A stretch of 64,000 bases of DNA, from NCBI GenBank assembly GCA_943787265.1, contig CALSLT010000017.1:512654-576653 (forward strand). Direction: 5' to 3'. Origin of the DNA: an uncultured Planctomycetaceae bacterium. GTDB taxonomy: Bacteria; Planctomycetota; Planctomycetia; Planctomycetales; Planctomycetaceae. Made by a program: the position numbers and the translations under genes. A model generated the notes under the pieces. The model saw only the letters and a program-made list of their open reading frames with translations. It searched no databases and had not been told where the DNA came from. Below, in pieces: positions 16,384 through 26,445 of the stretch; the stretch's first letter is position 1, and every line of letters begins with the position of its first letter.

Positions 16384-18351
16384 TCAGAATCCGATTTTCT
16401 TAACCGCTTTCAGGTCGGGCAAGGACAGCCGCCACTCGATTGTGAAAAATTCAGGTTCAAGTGCCAGGCTGACTGATGACAACGCTGGATCATTCAGTTT
16501 TTCCTGCTCAGCCCCAGTCAGTCGTTGCATCAGTTTCAGGATGCGGCCAACGCTGCCCTGCCACTCGACTCCTCGCATATTGAGGAGCGGTGTGCCGTAT
16601 GGAGTTTCCGGAACAGAAACCTCTTCGCCGTGTTCCATCGCCTGCACATTTCGAATCATCTCATCCAACCGTTCAATGTCCGATCCGAAGAAAACGCCAA
16701 CGTGTTTTTCAAACTTCACCAGTCGAATTCGAGACCACTCTGCCCCGGCCAGGATAGGAAGCAGTCCCTGCATTTTTGAACTCGCGTTGATGCGAACTTC
16801 CATCACGTCAATGGAAGTGCCGAGTCGGTCTTCCGCGTCAGGATGGAAGATGAATACGGGTTTTGCGTTAGCCAGTACGCTCGACTTGAACGCCGCCGCC
16901 TGTTTCTCTGCAAGCTCTTCTCGAATCATCTTCTCGATCTGAGTCGCTCGCTTTGCCACTTCCGCATTTGTGCTGAGCTTTGCGTCGATCACAAGCGGAA
17001 GCGCCCGCTGACCGATTAAGACCAACCTTGTTGTCGCCGACTGGCGTTTTTCAAATTCTTCATCGCCCAACTGAAGGATCAGACGCTTCACAAGATTCTT
17101 CGTTCTCTCGTGATCGTCATCTTTTTCGGCAGATCCCAGAGCTGTTCTGTCGACGAGCGCGGCCAGACTCTGCAACTCGCTCATCAATACGTCAGGACGA
17201 TCGGTCTCAAGAATTGACGCCATTGAAATCAGCCCGTGAGCCGCCGTGTTTTCTTCCTGGTAAATTCCGACGTTGTATCGGTTCGTTAGCGGCCAGATTT
17301 CGCCGAACAGTCCCAGCAGTTTCAATTGCTCGAACTGGCTGACGAAGTTCTGGTCGAGCATTTGCCGCCATCCCCACCACCAGATACCGCGACTCTCCCG
17401 GACCATCGCGATCATCGCAGGCTGAATCTGAGAAGTGTCAGTTCGCGCCGAAAGCCCAAACAGCAGTTCACCCGACGGCAAACCGGCCAGCGAAACACCT
17501 TCAGCAGGTGGAGAAAACTTCAGAATGCGTTGCCTGACTTCCGGTGGCGCGTCCTGTCCGAAGAAGACGTTGAAGCTGAATTCGAGACCGCGATCGACAC
17601 TGATCGCGATGATGCCGTGCCTGGCTCCGTGCAGAATCGAAAACAAATTGCGAATCGCCTCTTCTTCGGCGGCGTCAAGATCCTTGTGGCGGCTGATCCA
17701 CTTCTCGGCTTCCTTTTCGGCACTTTCTTTTTCCAACTCTGCAGTCTTTGCTGACAGGCTTATTAAGCAATCAGCAGCGTCGAGATCCACAAGCCTTGAG
17801 CGGGGAATTGCATTCGCCAGAGGCTTGGCTTTCTTCAGCACGTCGTAGAGTTTTTTGTGACTGACGACCCACAGATATCGATCAACCATCCGGTAGTAGC
17901 GATGTTTGTGTCCGAAGGTCGAATGATCCTGTTCGACTGTTTTGCCAGCGACAAACTCGTCGTGATCAACTTTGAGCAATTTGGCCAACGCTTTCGTATC
18001 TGAAATTTCAACTCCGACGGCGACGGGTTTCTGCCACGTTCGCTTTACCTTGGGTTCACCGATCAGTTCAGGCTCGAACCACATAATTCCGCACGGTGAT
18101 TCGTCGAAGGCTGCTTCCTTCACCATTAGTTGGGAACCGACGATGCTGAACAACATCGACACGCCGCCTTTGAATCCCATTTCTTCGGCAAACTCGTCGC
18201 CTCGCTCTTTCAATTCAGTCACGTTGCGAAACATCAGAGCGTGCGACGCATTTTCAGGCACCAACTGAGTCATCGTCGGCTGTTGAGCTTCGACCTGCGG
18301 CGTGTTGAATACCGCGAGGCATCCGATCAGAATCGCTGCGAAAGATTTCAT
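16384..18351 (-). CDS. Secreted protein with planctomycete HEAT-like segment, function unknown
   Basis: 655 residues from ATG at 18351 (MKSFAAILIGCLAVFNTPQVEA, signal peptide). The first two thirds resemble large planctomycete exported proteins that monitor or report values without known function (ENASHALMFRNVTELKERG, repeated KPVAVGVEISDT). At about 460-515 there is a HEAT-like unit LGDEEFEKRQSATTRLVLIG followed by ALPLVIDAKLSTNAEVAKRAT, a pattern I know from planctomycete proteins. Charged helix AKTAELEKESAEKEAEKW near 230 may be a coiled coil. No catalytic motif recognised. Confidence 0.75.
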   Translation of the reverse strand: MKSFAAILIGCLAVFNTPQVEAQQPTMTQLVPENASHALMFRNVTELKERGDEFAEEMGFKGGVSMLFSIVGSQLMVKEAAFDESPCGIMWFEPELIGEPKVKRTWQKPVAVGVEISDTKALAKLLKVDHDEFVAGKTVEQDHSTFGHKHRYYRMVDRYLWVVSHKKLYDVLKKAKPLANAIPRSRLVDLDAADCLISLSAKTAELEKESAEKEAEKWISRHKDLDAAEEEAIRNLFSILHGARHGIIAISVDRGLEFSFNVFFGQDAPPEVRQRILKFSPPAEGVSLAGLPSGELLFGLSARTDTSQIQPAMIAMVRESRGIWWWGWRQMLDQNFVSQFEQLKLLGLFGEIWPLTNRYNVGIYQEENTAAHGLISMASILETDRPDVLMSELQSLAALVDRTALGSAEKDDDHERTKNLVKRLILQLGDEEFEKRQSATTRLVLIGQRALPLVIDAKLSTNAEVAKRATQIEKMIREELAEKQAAAFKSSVLANAKPVFIFHPDAEDRLGTSIDVMEVRINASSKMQGLLPILAGAEWSRIRLVKFEKHVGVFFGSDIERLDEMIRNVQAMEHGEEVSVPETPYGTPLLNMRGVEWQGSVGRILKLMQRLTGAEQEKLNDPALSSVSLALEPEFFTIEWRLSLPDLKAVKKIGF

Positions 18352-18508
18352 CGTCGAGGTCCTTGAATCGGAACAACAGCCAGGCCATAAAGATTTGACA
18401 CTCAGCATGGCAACGTACCTGGATTGTTTTTCAAAGGTTTCAGCCGATTCGCGGTAGTCAGAATTCTTCAGCATCAAGCAACGCCCACACAATCGGAGAA
18501 GTCAGAAT

Positions 18509-19489
18509 ATGGCCGCTATTCGTTACGGACAAATCGGCGTCGGACATGCTCACGCTACAAAGATGAGTGTCTATCGGAATTCGTCTGACTACGAAGTGGT
18601 CGGCGTTGCCGAATCGGATCCGGAACTCAGAAAACGTTTTGCCGACCACGCGGCCTATCGTGACCTGAAATGGATGACCGAAGAGGAACTGCTCAACACT
18701 CCTGGTCTGCAGGTCGTTGGTGTCGAGACGAAAGTCCGCGACCTGCTGCCAACCGCTGAAAAGTGCATCGCCGCTGGCAAACACGTTCACATCGATAAGC
18801 CCGCTGGCGAGTCATTACCGAAGTTTCGAAGCATTCTGGATGAGGCATCTCGCAGACACCTTGCCGTCCAGATGGGATACATGTATCGCTTCAACCCGGC
18901 CGTCGTATTCATGAGGGACTGCCTCAAGAAAGGCTGGCTGGGCGAACCGTTCGAAGTCCACACCGTGATGAGCAAAGTCGTACCTGCTTCATCACGCAAA
19001 GGCCTGGCCGACTACCCAGGCGGAATCATGTTCGAGCTCGGCTGTCACATTCTTGACCTGGCAGTCGGAGTGCTTGGCAAGCCGGAGTCGGTTCACGCCG
19101 TACGTCAACACGCTGCAAACATTGACGATTCGCTGGTCGATAACATGCTCGCAACGCTGACCTATCCAAAAGCGATCGCCACCGTAAAGTCGAGCGCGAT
19201 GGAAGTTGAAGGCTTCGCCCGTCGGCACTTCGTCGTCTGCGGAACGGAAGGCACGTTCCACATAGAACCGCTTGACCGTCCGAATGTTCGAGTTGCGTTT
19301 TCAACTGCCCGCAGCAAATACAAGAAGGGCTATCAGACGGTCGAGTTCGGAAGCTACTCGCGATACACCGGCGACGCCGCAGACCTGGCTGCGATCATCC
19401 GCGGCGAGAAAGATCCGGAATTCAGCTACGACCACGATCTGGCCGTGCAGGAAACATTGCTCAAGGCCTGTGGCATGCCACTCACTTAG
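18509..19489 (+). CDS. Gfo/Idh/MocA family NAD(P)-dependent oxidoreductase
   Basis: 326 residues. The N-terminal Rossmann part starts GQIGVGHAHATKM, with the family lysine in HVHIDKPAGE near residue 97. The C-terminal half has GYMYRFNPAV and GGIMFELGCHILDLAVGVLG (the ...G...D..H equivalent). These enzymes oxidise or reduce sugars and inositols. GHAHA in place of the usual GxGxxG/A is typical of the planctomycete 'marine' subgroup. ATG at 18509 follows a weak AGAA. Its exact substrate cannot be told. Confidence 0.88.
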   Translation: MAAIRYGQIGVGHAHATKMSVYRNSSDYEVVGVAESDPELRKRFADHAAYRDLKWMTEEELLNTPGLQVVGVETKVRDLLPTAEKCIAAGKHVHIDKPAGESLPKFRSILDEASRRHLAVQMGYMYRFNPAVVFMRDCLKKGWLGEPFEVHTVMSKVVPASSRKGLADYPGGIMFELGCHILDLAVGVLGKPESVHAVRQHAANIDDSLVDNMLATLTYPKAIATVKSSAMEVEGFARRHFVVCGTEGTFHIEPLDRPNVRVAFSTARSKYKKGYQTVEFGSYSRYTGDAADLAAIIRGEKDPEFSYDHDLAVQETLLKACGMPLT

Positions 19490-19515
19490 AACCATTCGTC
19501 GTCAGGCTGCATGCC

Positions 19516-19538
19516 GTGCGAGTTTTTGAGTCTCGCAC
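19516..19538. terminator. Hairpin 3' of the oxidoreductase gene
   Basis: Stem GTGCGAG / CTCGCAC with a T-rich loop, 26 bp after the stop at 19489. No clear U-tract follows, so this is a weak call. Confidence 0.4.
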
Positions 19539-19583
19539 GAAGGCACAAAGACACGAAGCGTGGCGAGAGCCCGCAATGAATGC

Positions 19584-19604
19584 CCGATTCGCTTTACGAA
19601 TCGG
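19584..19604. terminator. Hairpin 3' of the HD-domain gene
   Basis: Perfect 8-bp stem CCGATTCG / CGAATCGG with loop CTTTA, 8 bp beyond the stop at 19612 on the minus strand. No strong U-tract. Confidence 0.45.
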
Positions 19605-19611
19605 CAAGCAA

Positions 19612-21015
19612 TTACATGTTCGTTTTTGAATCCGACGCTGCTCCGAGGATTGATTCCAGCGCCGCGTTGATGTCGGCGTCGTGCGAGTGACTGTGCGAGT
19701 AAACTCGGAAGATCAGAAAGCTGACGGGCAACGTTCGAAACAACTCGTCGTCCATCAGTTCGACCGGTTCGTCATAGCCGGGTGTCAACAGCCAGTTCTG
19801 CCCGCCCGCCGGCAATCGAGCACTCGGCCGGTGGTAATGTCGGGCAACGTCCAACCGCAACGGGATGTCCTGAAGCGCCGACGGAAGGGCAGACCGCAGC
19901 CGCTTTTCGACAAGTTCTTTCTCAGAGAAGATCGTCGTTTGAGCATTCATCGCCGAATGAAAGTTGATCGTTCGCTCGGCCGACATCTTCCACGACGAAT
20001 CGCGATGCAGGATCGATTGCCACTGCGAGCCCAGAAGTGCGATTTCGGGATCCTTGCTGTTCGACCAGCGTTGCACGTCGACAAGGAAAGTGGACTCGTT
20101 GAATTGCCGGTAAGCGTCAAGGTTGTCGATCGGGTTTCCCTGAAACAGGTGCTGCATCGTCTCGGCGAAGATGTCTTCCAGTGAAAGATCGAGTGCTCTC
20201 ACGGTCCGATGGAAATAGATTGAGCGGAACAGATTTGCTCTCGTCTCGATGAAGTGAACCAGCGCCGATCGCCCACGAGCGTGAATTGTTAATCCGGCTG
20301 GCGTGAAGAAACTGTAGTGAAGCAACCTCGACAGATCGAACGCCTTTGTGTTGTAGCCAGACATGTAAGCATCACGCAGAACGAAATCCATGTTGTCGAC
20401 GGTGTAGATCCCGCTGAAGAGTGCACGTAACTTTCGGAGCCAGTCCGGATTTCCGTCACTTTCGTCGCCGGGTTGCGGGCGGCGAATTAGCCAGCCGATT
20501 TGCCGAGGATCGAGTTCTTCAAGCGGCCCAAGCGTGCCGTTCGGATTCCGCCGAATCCTGCACAGCAGATCCCCGAGCTCCTTTTCGATGACCACCGCGC
20601 CGATGTCTTCATGCGTGACGTCAAACTGATCGAGATACTGATCATCAAAGAAATGACCGAATGGACCGTGCCCGACATCATGCAGCAGGGCTGCCATGCG
20701 GACCAGACTTTCGACGTACGGTCTCGACGGCACGTTCGGACAGACGCTGGCCAGAGATTCGTACCAGTAGTCCATCGCTTTTGACGCAAGGTGCATCGCC
20801 CCCAGAACATGCTGAAACCGCATGTGCTCGGCCGACGGAAATACGAACCACGCCGTCTGCAACTGGTGAATGTGCCTAAGCCGTTGAACCCAGGGGTGAT
20901 CGATAATCTCCTGCTCCGCGACCTCGCCCTCCGGCAGGTTGTCACCGGAAATGAACGGGATATACCCGTGAACGGGGTCGTGGCTGAGACTTTCAGAAAC
21001 GAAATCGCGCGGCAT
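19612..21015 (-). CDS. HD-domain phosphohydrolase (SAMHD1/dGTPase-like, COG1078 type)
   Basis: 467 residues from ATG at 21015 (MPRDFVSESLSHDPVHGYIPF). The N-terminal DPVHGYI and WVQRLRHIHQLQTAWFVFPSAEH blocks match the COG1078 group. Metal ligands of the HD domain are seen as RFQH (H69), LLHDVGHGPFGH (H112, D113) and a later D in VDNMDFVLRD. Related enzymes hydrolyse dNTPs to deoxynucleosides. An upstream in-frame start at 21093 exists but gives a basic tail without family features. Confidence 0.85.
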   Translation of the reverse strand: MPRDFVSESLSHDPVHGYIPFISGDNLPEGEVAEQEIIDHPWVQRLRHIHQLQTAWFVFPSAEHMRFQHVLGAMHLASKAMDYWYESLASVCPNVPSRPYVESLVRMAALLHDVGHGPFGHFFDDQYLDQFDVTHEDIGAVVIEKELGDLLCRIRRNPNGTLGPLEELDPRQIGWLIRRPQPGDESDGNPDWLRKLRALFSGIYTVDNMDFVLRDAYMSGYNTKAFDLSRLLHYSFFTPAGLTIHARGRSALVHFIETRANLFRSIYFHRTVRALDLSLEDIFAETMQHLFQGNPIDNLDAYRQFNESTFLVDVQRWSNSKDPEIALLGSQWQSILHRDSSWKMSAERTINFHSAMNAQTTIFSEKELVEKRLRSALPSALQDIPLRLDVARHYHRPSARLPAGGQNWLLTPGYDEPVELMDDELFRTLPVSFLIFRVYSHSHSHDADINAALESILGAASDSKTNM

Positions 21016-21255
21016 GACTTGCCGACTCCTGAGAAAACCTGATTTTGCCCGTCGCCCCGACTGAACGAGCTGAAATTTCGAGGCGGTATCCAACGAAACC
21101 GAGCGGCCACGCGGAGTATAGCAGCCGTATTTTTACTCGCATTGGTCCAGAGCACGGATCGTTCGTTTGGCGGATTCGGCTTTGTCCACCAGGATGCCGC
21201 CTTCGCTGTGCATCAGTTCCGCCTTTCTATAAGTCGCCAGCCACGAGCACCCAGT

Positions 21256-23100
21256 ATGTCACCCGAACGGACAACTCTGTCTGGTAGAACGCCATCGAGC
21301 GGACCAAGCGAAGACCGTCTTCGTTTGATTCTCGAACGCCTGACTGTGATCGCCACTCCCGCTTACGCCGTCGGTCTCGCTTCAACAGTGCTGCAGCATG
21401 GGATCTCAGGTGAGGGAGTCCTGTGGGAATTTGGACTTTTCGCGTGTCTGGCGATGCTGGTGAGAGCGGCGATTGTTGGCTTACGCTGCTACCTGAGTGA
21501 TGACCGTTCGGATTTCTTCCATCTAAATCGACGAGCGTGCGTGTTTTCAGGAATCTGGATTCTCGGGTCGATCGTGCTTTTAACGTTCGGGCCGGTATTA
21601 CCCGTTTGGTACGGAAGCAGTCGCGGAGCCGCGCTGGTTGCATGGTCGGAGATGTTTCTGTTGCTGATCGGATTGGCTCAATTGCTGAAGTTTGTCAGCA
21701 GCACGACCAGTCGGAGCAATCCGGCGATGATTTTTGTTGTGTCATTTGTTGGACTGATTTTCGTTGGGACTTTGCTTCTTCTGCTTCCGGGCAGCGTTAC
21801 GGCGCAAGCCGACGACGTTAGTTTGTTGGAGCGTTGCCGCGTTGCTCTCTTTACCGCCACAAGTGCGTCGTGTGTAACCGGGCTGGTCGTTGTTCCAACC
21901 GGCGGGCCAGACGCATGGTGGAGTCGCTTTGGCCAGGTCGTGATCATGGTCCTCTTCCAGATCGGCGGCCTGGGCATGATGAGTTTGAGCGCGACGTTTG
22001 CGCTACTGATGGGCAACCGGCTGGCGTTTCGCGAAAGTGCCGCCGTCACTGAGGTGTCGGAAGCATCAACGGTCCGAGACGTCCGGCAATTGTTGATTGC
22101 GATTGTCAGTTTCACGTTGATTGCCGAGGCGATTGGAGCAGTCCTGCTTTCCACTCTCTGGAGCGACCTTCCACTCGGCGAACGCGCATTTTATGGCACG
22201 TTTCACTCAATCAGTGCGTTCTGTAATGCAGGCTTCTCACTGACTGGTCAGAGTTTTCTGGGCTGGGGGACTCGGTGGCAGATTTGGGGAGTCGTTTGCG
22301 GACTGATCATCGTAGGAAGCCTTGGCTTTGGCACGTTGCGTTCTCTCTGGGCAACGGTGCTGTTGTCATGGCGGAATTCGCGCGAACCTTCCTCGCTGTT
22401 CAGACGCCGCCGACTGCGAGAACAGTTGCCACTTTCACCACGGCTCATCCTTACGACCACGGCCATATTGTTGATTGGCGGCGCGTTCGTTTACGGCATG
22501 CTGGAGTCAGTCGGTGATCAAAGCGACGCGACGTTCGGAACTCGCGTCGCGGATGCATGGTTTCAATCGGTCACATTCCGAACTGCGGGCTTCAACACCG
22601 TCGATCATGGCGAACTCAATCCTGCGACTAAGCTGTTTTCCATCGGCCTAATGTTTATCGGGGCTTCCCCCGGTTCGACTGGCGGCGGCGTCAAGACGGT
22701 GGCGCTGGCCATCGTTGTTCTTGCTTTGATTGCGATTCTGCGTGGCCGAAACCAAGTCGAATGCTATGGCCGGATGATTCCTGAGAAACAGGTCCGGTAC
22801 GCCTTTGTTATTGTCGCGATGGGTCTGGCAGCAACAATGACCTCAACTCTGCTACTGACAGTGTTCGAGGCCGACTCGTTTTCGTTTCTCGACATCCTGT
22901 ACGAGGCAACAAGTGCCTGTGCGACTGTTGGAGTTTCGACGGGGATCACCGGGGACCTGACACCTGCCTCACAACTCGTTGTTGCCGCGACAATGTTTCT
23001 CGGCCGCGTCGGCCCTTTGACATTGCTGATCGCACTTGCCGGGACCAGCCAAACGACCAGTCAGTACCAGTATCCGCAGGAGCGAGTGTCACTCGGATAG
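21256..23100 (+). CDS. TrkH/KtrB-type potassium uptake membrane subunit
   Basis: 614 residues from ATG at 21256. All four pore loops are visible with their filter glycines: SASCVTGLVVV, ISAFCNAGFSLTG, VTFRTAGFNTVDHG and SACATVGVSTGITG. About 12 hydrophobic segments are spread through the protein, including the extra N-terminal ones usual in longer TrkH forms. It needs a cytoplasmic RCK regulator (TrkA/KtrA); none is adjacent. An RCK-bearing channel lies 11 kb away at 34.3 kb but is a separate fused protein. Divergent from the HD gene with a 240-bp gap. Confidence 0.9.
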   Translation: MSPERTTLSGRTPSSGPSEDRLRLILERLTVIATPAYAVGLASTVLQHGISGEGVLWEFGLFACLAMLVRAAIVGLRCYLSDDRSDFFHLNRRACVFSGIWILGSIVLLTFGPVLPVWYGSSRGAALVAWSEMFLLLIGLAQLLKFVSSTTSRSNPAMIFVVSFVGLIFVGTLLLLLPGSVTAQADDVSLLERCRVALFTATSASCVTGLVVVPTGGPDAWWSRFGQVVIMVLFQIGGLGMMSLSATFALLMGNRLAFRESAAVTEVSEASTVRDVRQLLIAIVSFTLIAEAIGAVLLSTLWSDLPLGERAFYGTFHSISAFCNAGFSLTGQSFLGWGTRWQIWGVVCGLIIVGSLGFGTLRSLWATVLLSWRNSREPSSLFRRRRLREQLPLSPRLILTTTAILLIGGAFVYGMLESVGDQSDATFGTRVADAWFQSVTFRTAGFNTVDHGELNPATKLFSIGLMFIGASPGSTGGGVKTVALAIVVLALIAILRGRNQVECYGRMIPEKQVRYAFVIVAMGLAATMTSTLLLTVFEADSFSFLDILYEATSACATVGVSTGITGDLTPASQLVVAATMFLGRVGPLTLLIALAGTSQTTSQYQYPQERVSLG

Positions 23101-23140
23101 CCGAACTGAGTCGACTGCCATTGGGCGGGGCGAAACGTCG

Positions 23141-23353
23141 TCAGAATATTACGAAGAGCAAAATCGGGCCGATGATCAACGCGTAAAAAATAATCCCGAC
23201 AATCGCCAGTTGCCAATTTTTCGTCTGTCGCTCGTTTCCAGGCTTCAAGACGAGATCGACCACGAAGCTGGGGATCTTGATGAGGAGCGTGAACACGACC
23301 TGGATAAACATGCCGACTAAAGAAACGACAAGTTCAAGTATGAGTTCGAGCAT
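23141..23353 (-). CDS. Small two-helix membrane protein
   Basis: 70 residues: a long N-terminal hydrophobic stretch with scattered acids (MLELILELVVSLVGMFIQVV), a short polar basic loop (KPGNERQTKNWQ), then a C-terminal membrane helix ending in VIF. No family recognised. It lies between TrkH (convergent, 40 bp) and a Ser/Thr kinase gene (66 bp upstream on the same strand... i.e. it reads away from the kinase's 3' end). Size and composition suggest a real gene. Confidence 0.55.
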   Translation of the reverse strand: MLELILELVVSLVGMFIQVVFTLLIKIPSFVVDLVLKPGNERQTKNWQLAIVGIIFYALIIGPILLFVIF

Positions 23354-23419
23354 GGCTCCGTAACCCGACCAATTCCGGCCTGACGCGACGATGTGACAGG
23401 GACTGGTTCTGACGGGGGG

Positions 23420-25798
23420 TTATTCCGTTGCGTTCGCAATCAGACTGGACGACTTCGGCCGCCGATTGTTTGTCAACTTTCTTTCCGTCCATCGTTCGAG
23501 TTTGGTCCCGTGAAGTGGGTCGAGCAAATATAGAGTTCTATGCTGTGTCGACCGCCGGCCATCGGCTTGTTCCGTGAACTGCTTTGCTTCTTCGGTTTCC
23601 AGGATCGACTCAGGCATGAAGATCTTGAGGTTGTTCCAGTATGCAACATCCAAACCAACATCTACGCCTCGCCGAAACTCATCAAACGCACTTTGCGCCC
23701 ACTCCGCCTTTGCTACGGGGGCGTTGCCTGCCACGATCCTCGTAAAGGTGACGTAGAGCTCTGACGCAGTTTTGTACTTCGCAGGAACATCGCTGCAGTC
23801 TTCAATCAAACTGACCAGAAGCTGATCATCGAACTTGTGTATTCGCTTCCCACGGGCTCCTCGACGCTGCCAGATCATTGAGTACGCATAAGCGAGTATC
23901 AGGTTGGCAGTGGTCGTGTCGCCCCCCATCAGTCGCACTTTCTCGAGCACTTCAACGGCCTCGTCGTACTGGCCACTCTTCCAATAGCTGTATCCAAGGT
24001 TTGTCAGGAGCTCTGGAGTCTCAAGTCCGCCCGCGATTGCGTCCTTGTATTGCATAATCGCGAGAGAATGCTCATCCACTCCCGCGAAGCATAGTCCACT
24101 AAGGGCCGCTTTTTCTGGGGTGCCGTCGTTGTAGATTCTGTTTCCGGCTCGCGCCGCCGCCTCGACGTTTCCAAGATGGAAGTTCGCCCGGATCCATCCG
24201 AACTCAGCTCCTTCGTGCCCATCGTCAAACTGTTTTGCTTTCAGGAAGAGCTGTTCCGCCTTCTCGAATTCTCTGGCTTCAAGAGCGTCGTATCCATCTG
24301 CGACCCAGCCAGCGAGTTTTGCTTCAGGCGTCAGTTCAGGCACCACGATCGGAACGGCGCGGAGTGTTTCTGAAGAATCTGCAGTCTCCGGCTGAGTGCC
24401 ATTCAGTGGTAGAAATGTCACCGCAAAAAGAAGCGAGGCAGCAGCAATCGTCATTTTTATGATCGAAGCTCGCTTTGATCGGGACTCGACCTTTGAGACG
24501 CCATGGTCGATCTCGCTGAGTCTTTCGATCAGTTCCTCTGCGCTTTGCGGCCGCATCTCCGGTTCGTAGTTCAAGCATTCCTGAATCAGACTGTCGAAGG
24601 CCGCCGAAACTTGCGGATTTAAACTATGAATCGACTCCGGCATCGTTCGCCGACGTTCCAACAGTGATTGAACTCCGTCGTCGGCAGGTGGCGCTGCGCC
24701 AAACGGCAGTTTGCCGGTCAACAGTTCGTAAATCGTCGCGGCGAGTCCATAGACGTCGGTTTGAGGACCGATTGTGCTGTAACCTTCACCGGCAAAGGCT
24801 CGGATTTGTTCTGGGGCCATGTATGGCAACGTCCCGCCGACGTTTGCGGGGCTGGCGACAGCGTTCTGTCGGAATGCGACGTTGAAATCGACCAGTGTTG
24901 GCTTTCCTTCGGGGGTAACCAGAACGTTCGTCGGCTTAAGGTCGCAATGCACGATGTTCTGCGCGTGCGATGCCGCCAGAGCTTCGGCCAGGCTCAACAT
25001 CAGATCTTTGGCCCAGGTGGCGAATGTTTTGTCCGACCAGGTGGGAGCTCCCGACGCGATCTTGTTTCGTGTCCGGACTTCGTCCCAGACCAATTCTGCT
25101 GAGGTTGGGTGACCGTTCCGTCCGGCGGCGGCTTTGCGTACAATGTCGTGCAGTGTTGAACGACTCGTCAACGGCATGCAGATAGCAGTCATGCCGAGCT
25201 CGGGGATCTGCCGCACGTAATGCACTGCCCCAATTCCGCTGTGCGTAAGAGTTGCGAGCGTTCGCGCCTCGTGAGTGTCCTGGCGACAGATCTTGACCGC
25301 GACCTTGCGGTTTTCATAACCGAGTTCGCTAGCCACAAATACTCGTGAAAACCCGCCACGCCCCAACGGTTCGACGAGTTTGAAGCCTGCAATCTGCTCG
25401 CCGACAGCCGGCCATTTGACGTTATCTTCTTTCGGTGCCAGAACACTCTGAAACCATCCCGTCATTTCCTGCAAGGCGCGTTCGAAGACAAGCGAGTCGA
25501 GCAACTGCGATCGCACGTGTGGGAACCGTTCGGCGAAGTCAGAGGCTGCCAGACTTTCGCCTGCACTTTTTCGCCCCTCGAATTCTGCGATTGCCAGTTC
25601 GACGATGGCTCGGGGTGAATCGTGCAGTTGTGGAAATCGAGCCAGTGCGACGTCAACGCGAATAGGCTCATCTTCCGGCCAGTCCCACATGACATCACTG
25701 ATCAGGCTGTGCTGTTCGACGGGCAATGTAGGTTCCAAATTTTGCTTGCCAGTTGACGCGGCGACGCTTTTTCTGAACTTTTGAAGAAAGCTAATCAT
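23420..25798 (-). CDS. Ser/Thr protein kinase with TPR-type C-terminus (variant catalytic motifs)
   Basis: 792 residues. N-terminal about 40-115 is the helical segment common before planctomycete kinase domains (ASDFAERFPHVRSQLLD). Kinase domain about 137-420: P-loop GRGGFSRVFVA, AVKICRQ, catalytic loop HCDLKPTNVL near 284 (HCD for HRD), VDFNVA near 303 (DFN for DFG), PYMAPEQI. TM helix about 447-465, then five or so TPR-like helices from about 500 (GWVADGYDALEAREFEKAEQ, TNLGYSYWKSGQYDEAVEVL). The ECF sigma gene lies 50 bp upstream, so the two are probably cotranscribed. The catalytic Asp is kept; loss of the DFG glycine may alter activity. Confidence 0.88.
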   Translation of the reverse strand: MISFLQKFRKSVAASTGKQNLEPTLPVEQHSLISDVMWDWPEDEPIRVDVALARFPQLHDSPRAIVELAIAEFEGRKSAGESLAASDFAERFPHVRSQLLDSLVFERALQEMTGWFQSVLAPKEDNVKWPAVGEQIAGFKLVEPLGRGGFSRVFVASELGYENRKVAVKICRQDTHEARTLATLTHSGIGAVHYVRQIPELGMTAICMPLTSRSTLHDIVRKAAAGRNGHPTSAELVWDEVRTRNKIASGAPTWSDKTFATWAKDLMLSLAEALAASHAQNIVHCDLKPTNVLVTPEGKPTLVDFNVAFRQNAVASPANVGGTLPYMAPEQIRAFAGEGYSTIGPQTDVYGLAATIYELLTGKLPFGAAPPADDGVQSLLERRRTMPESIHSLNPQVSAAFDSLIQECLNYEPEMRPQSAEELIERLSEIDHGVSKVESRSKRASIIKMTIAAASLLFAVTFLPLNGTQPETADSSETLRAVPIVVPELTPEAKLAGWVADGYDALEAREFEKAEQLFLKAKQFDDGHEGAEFGWIRANFHLGNVEAAARAGNRIYNDGTPEKAALSGLCFAGVDEHSLAIMQYKDAIAGGLETPELLTNLGYSYWKSGQYDEAVEVLEKVRLMGGDTTTANLILAYAYSMIWQRRGARGKRIHKFDDQLLVSLIEDCSDVPAKYKTASELYVTFTRIVAGNAPVAKAEWAQSAFDEFRRGVDVGLDVAYWNNLKIFMPESILETEEAKQFTEQADGRRSTQHRTLYLLDPLHGTKLERWTERKLTNNRRPKSSSLIANATE

Positions 25799-25848
25799 GT
25801 TGCTTTGTTTCCGTTCGTATCGTTGCCTGGCGGCCTGCGAAATTCGGG

Positions 25849-26445
25849 TCAGCCTGCGTCGCGATCCGAGTTCCTCTTGAACATGTCACGGCACTGCTGG
25901 ATTACTCGTCGGATTCCTCTGCCACTTCGATCAGTCTTTTCGGCGATTTCGTCGCTGGTGTGCCCTTGCCGGTGCAGCTCCAGAATCGTTCGTTTTTCCG
26001 TCGAAAGACCCTTCGTACGGACATCCCATTCGTCGTCGATGGCGACCGCCTGGCTTGGGGTCAAATCACCGGTTGTCAAGGCGCTCTGTCCGGGGCCATC
26101 TGCTTCTGGCAAATCGCATTCGCGGTAGACGTCATTGCACTGGGCCCGCATTTTTCGGTCACGATCAATGAGCTTGTTGCCAGCGACCTTTGCGAGATAC
26201 TGCATTAGATGTTCCGGCGTTTCGATCTTTGCGACGCGATCAACGTCCGAAAAAATCGATCCCCAGACCGACTGCATGCAATCTTCGGTTCCGTAGAGGA
26301 TTCGCATTTTTCGAGTTCGAAATCGCCTGCGAATCGCTCGCGTAACGTGCGCACCGTATCGGTCAACGACGAGCTCAGCGGCAGCGGTGTCACCTTCGCC
26401 GAGCCGGCGCATCAGGGATTTAAAGTCATCCATGCCGTCTATCAT
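25849..26445 (-). CDS. ECF-type RNA polymerase sigma factor paired with the TPR kinase
   Basis: 198 residues from ATG at 26445; an ATG at 26433 (MDDFKSLMRRLGEGD) is an equally possible start. Sigma-2 covers about 15-95 (RILYGTEDCMQSVWGSIFSD), sigma-4 about 140-190 (HRQGHTSDEIAEKTDRSGRG and RRVIQQ). The subgroup is the one found with planctomycete kinases. It lies directly upstream of the kinase gene on the same strand. Confidence 0.85.
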   Translation of the reverse strand: MIDGMDDFKSLMRRLGEGDTAAAELVVDRYGAHVTRAIRRRFRTRKMRILYGTEDCMQSVWGSIFSDVDRVAKIETPEHLMQYLAKVAGNKLIDRDRKMRAQCNDVYRECDLPEADGPGQSALTTGDLTPSQAVAIDDEWDVRTKGLSTEKRTILELHRQGHTSDEIAEKTDRSGRGIRRVIQQCRDMFKRNSDRDAG

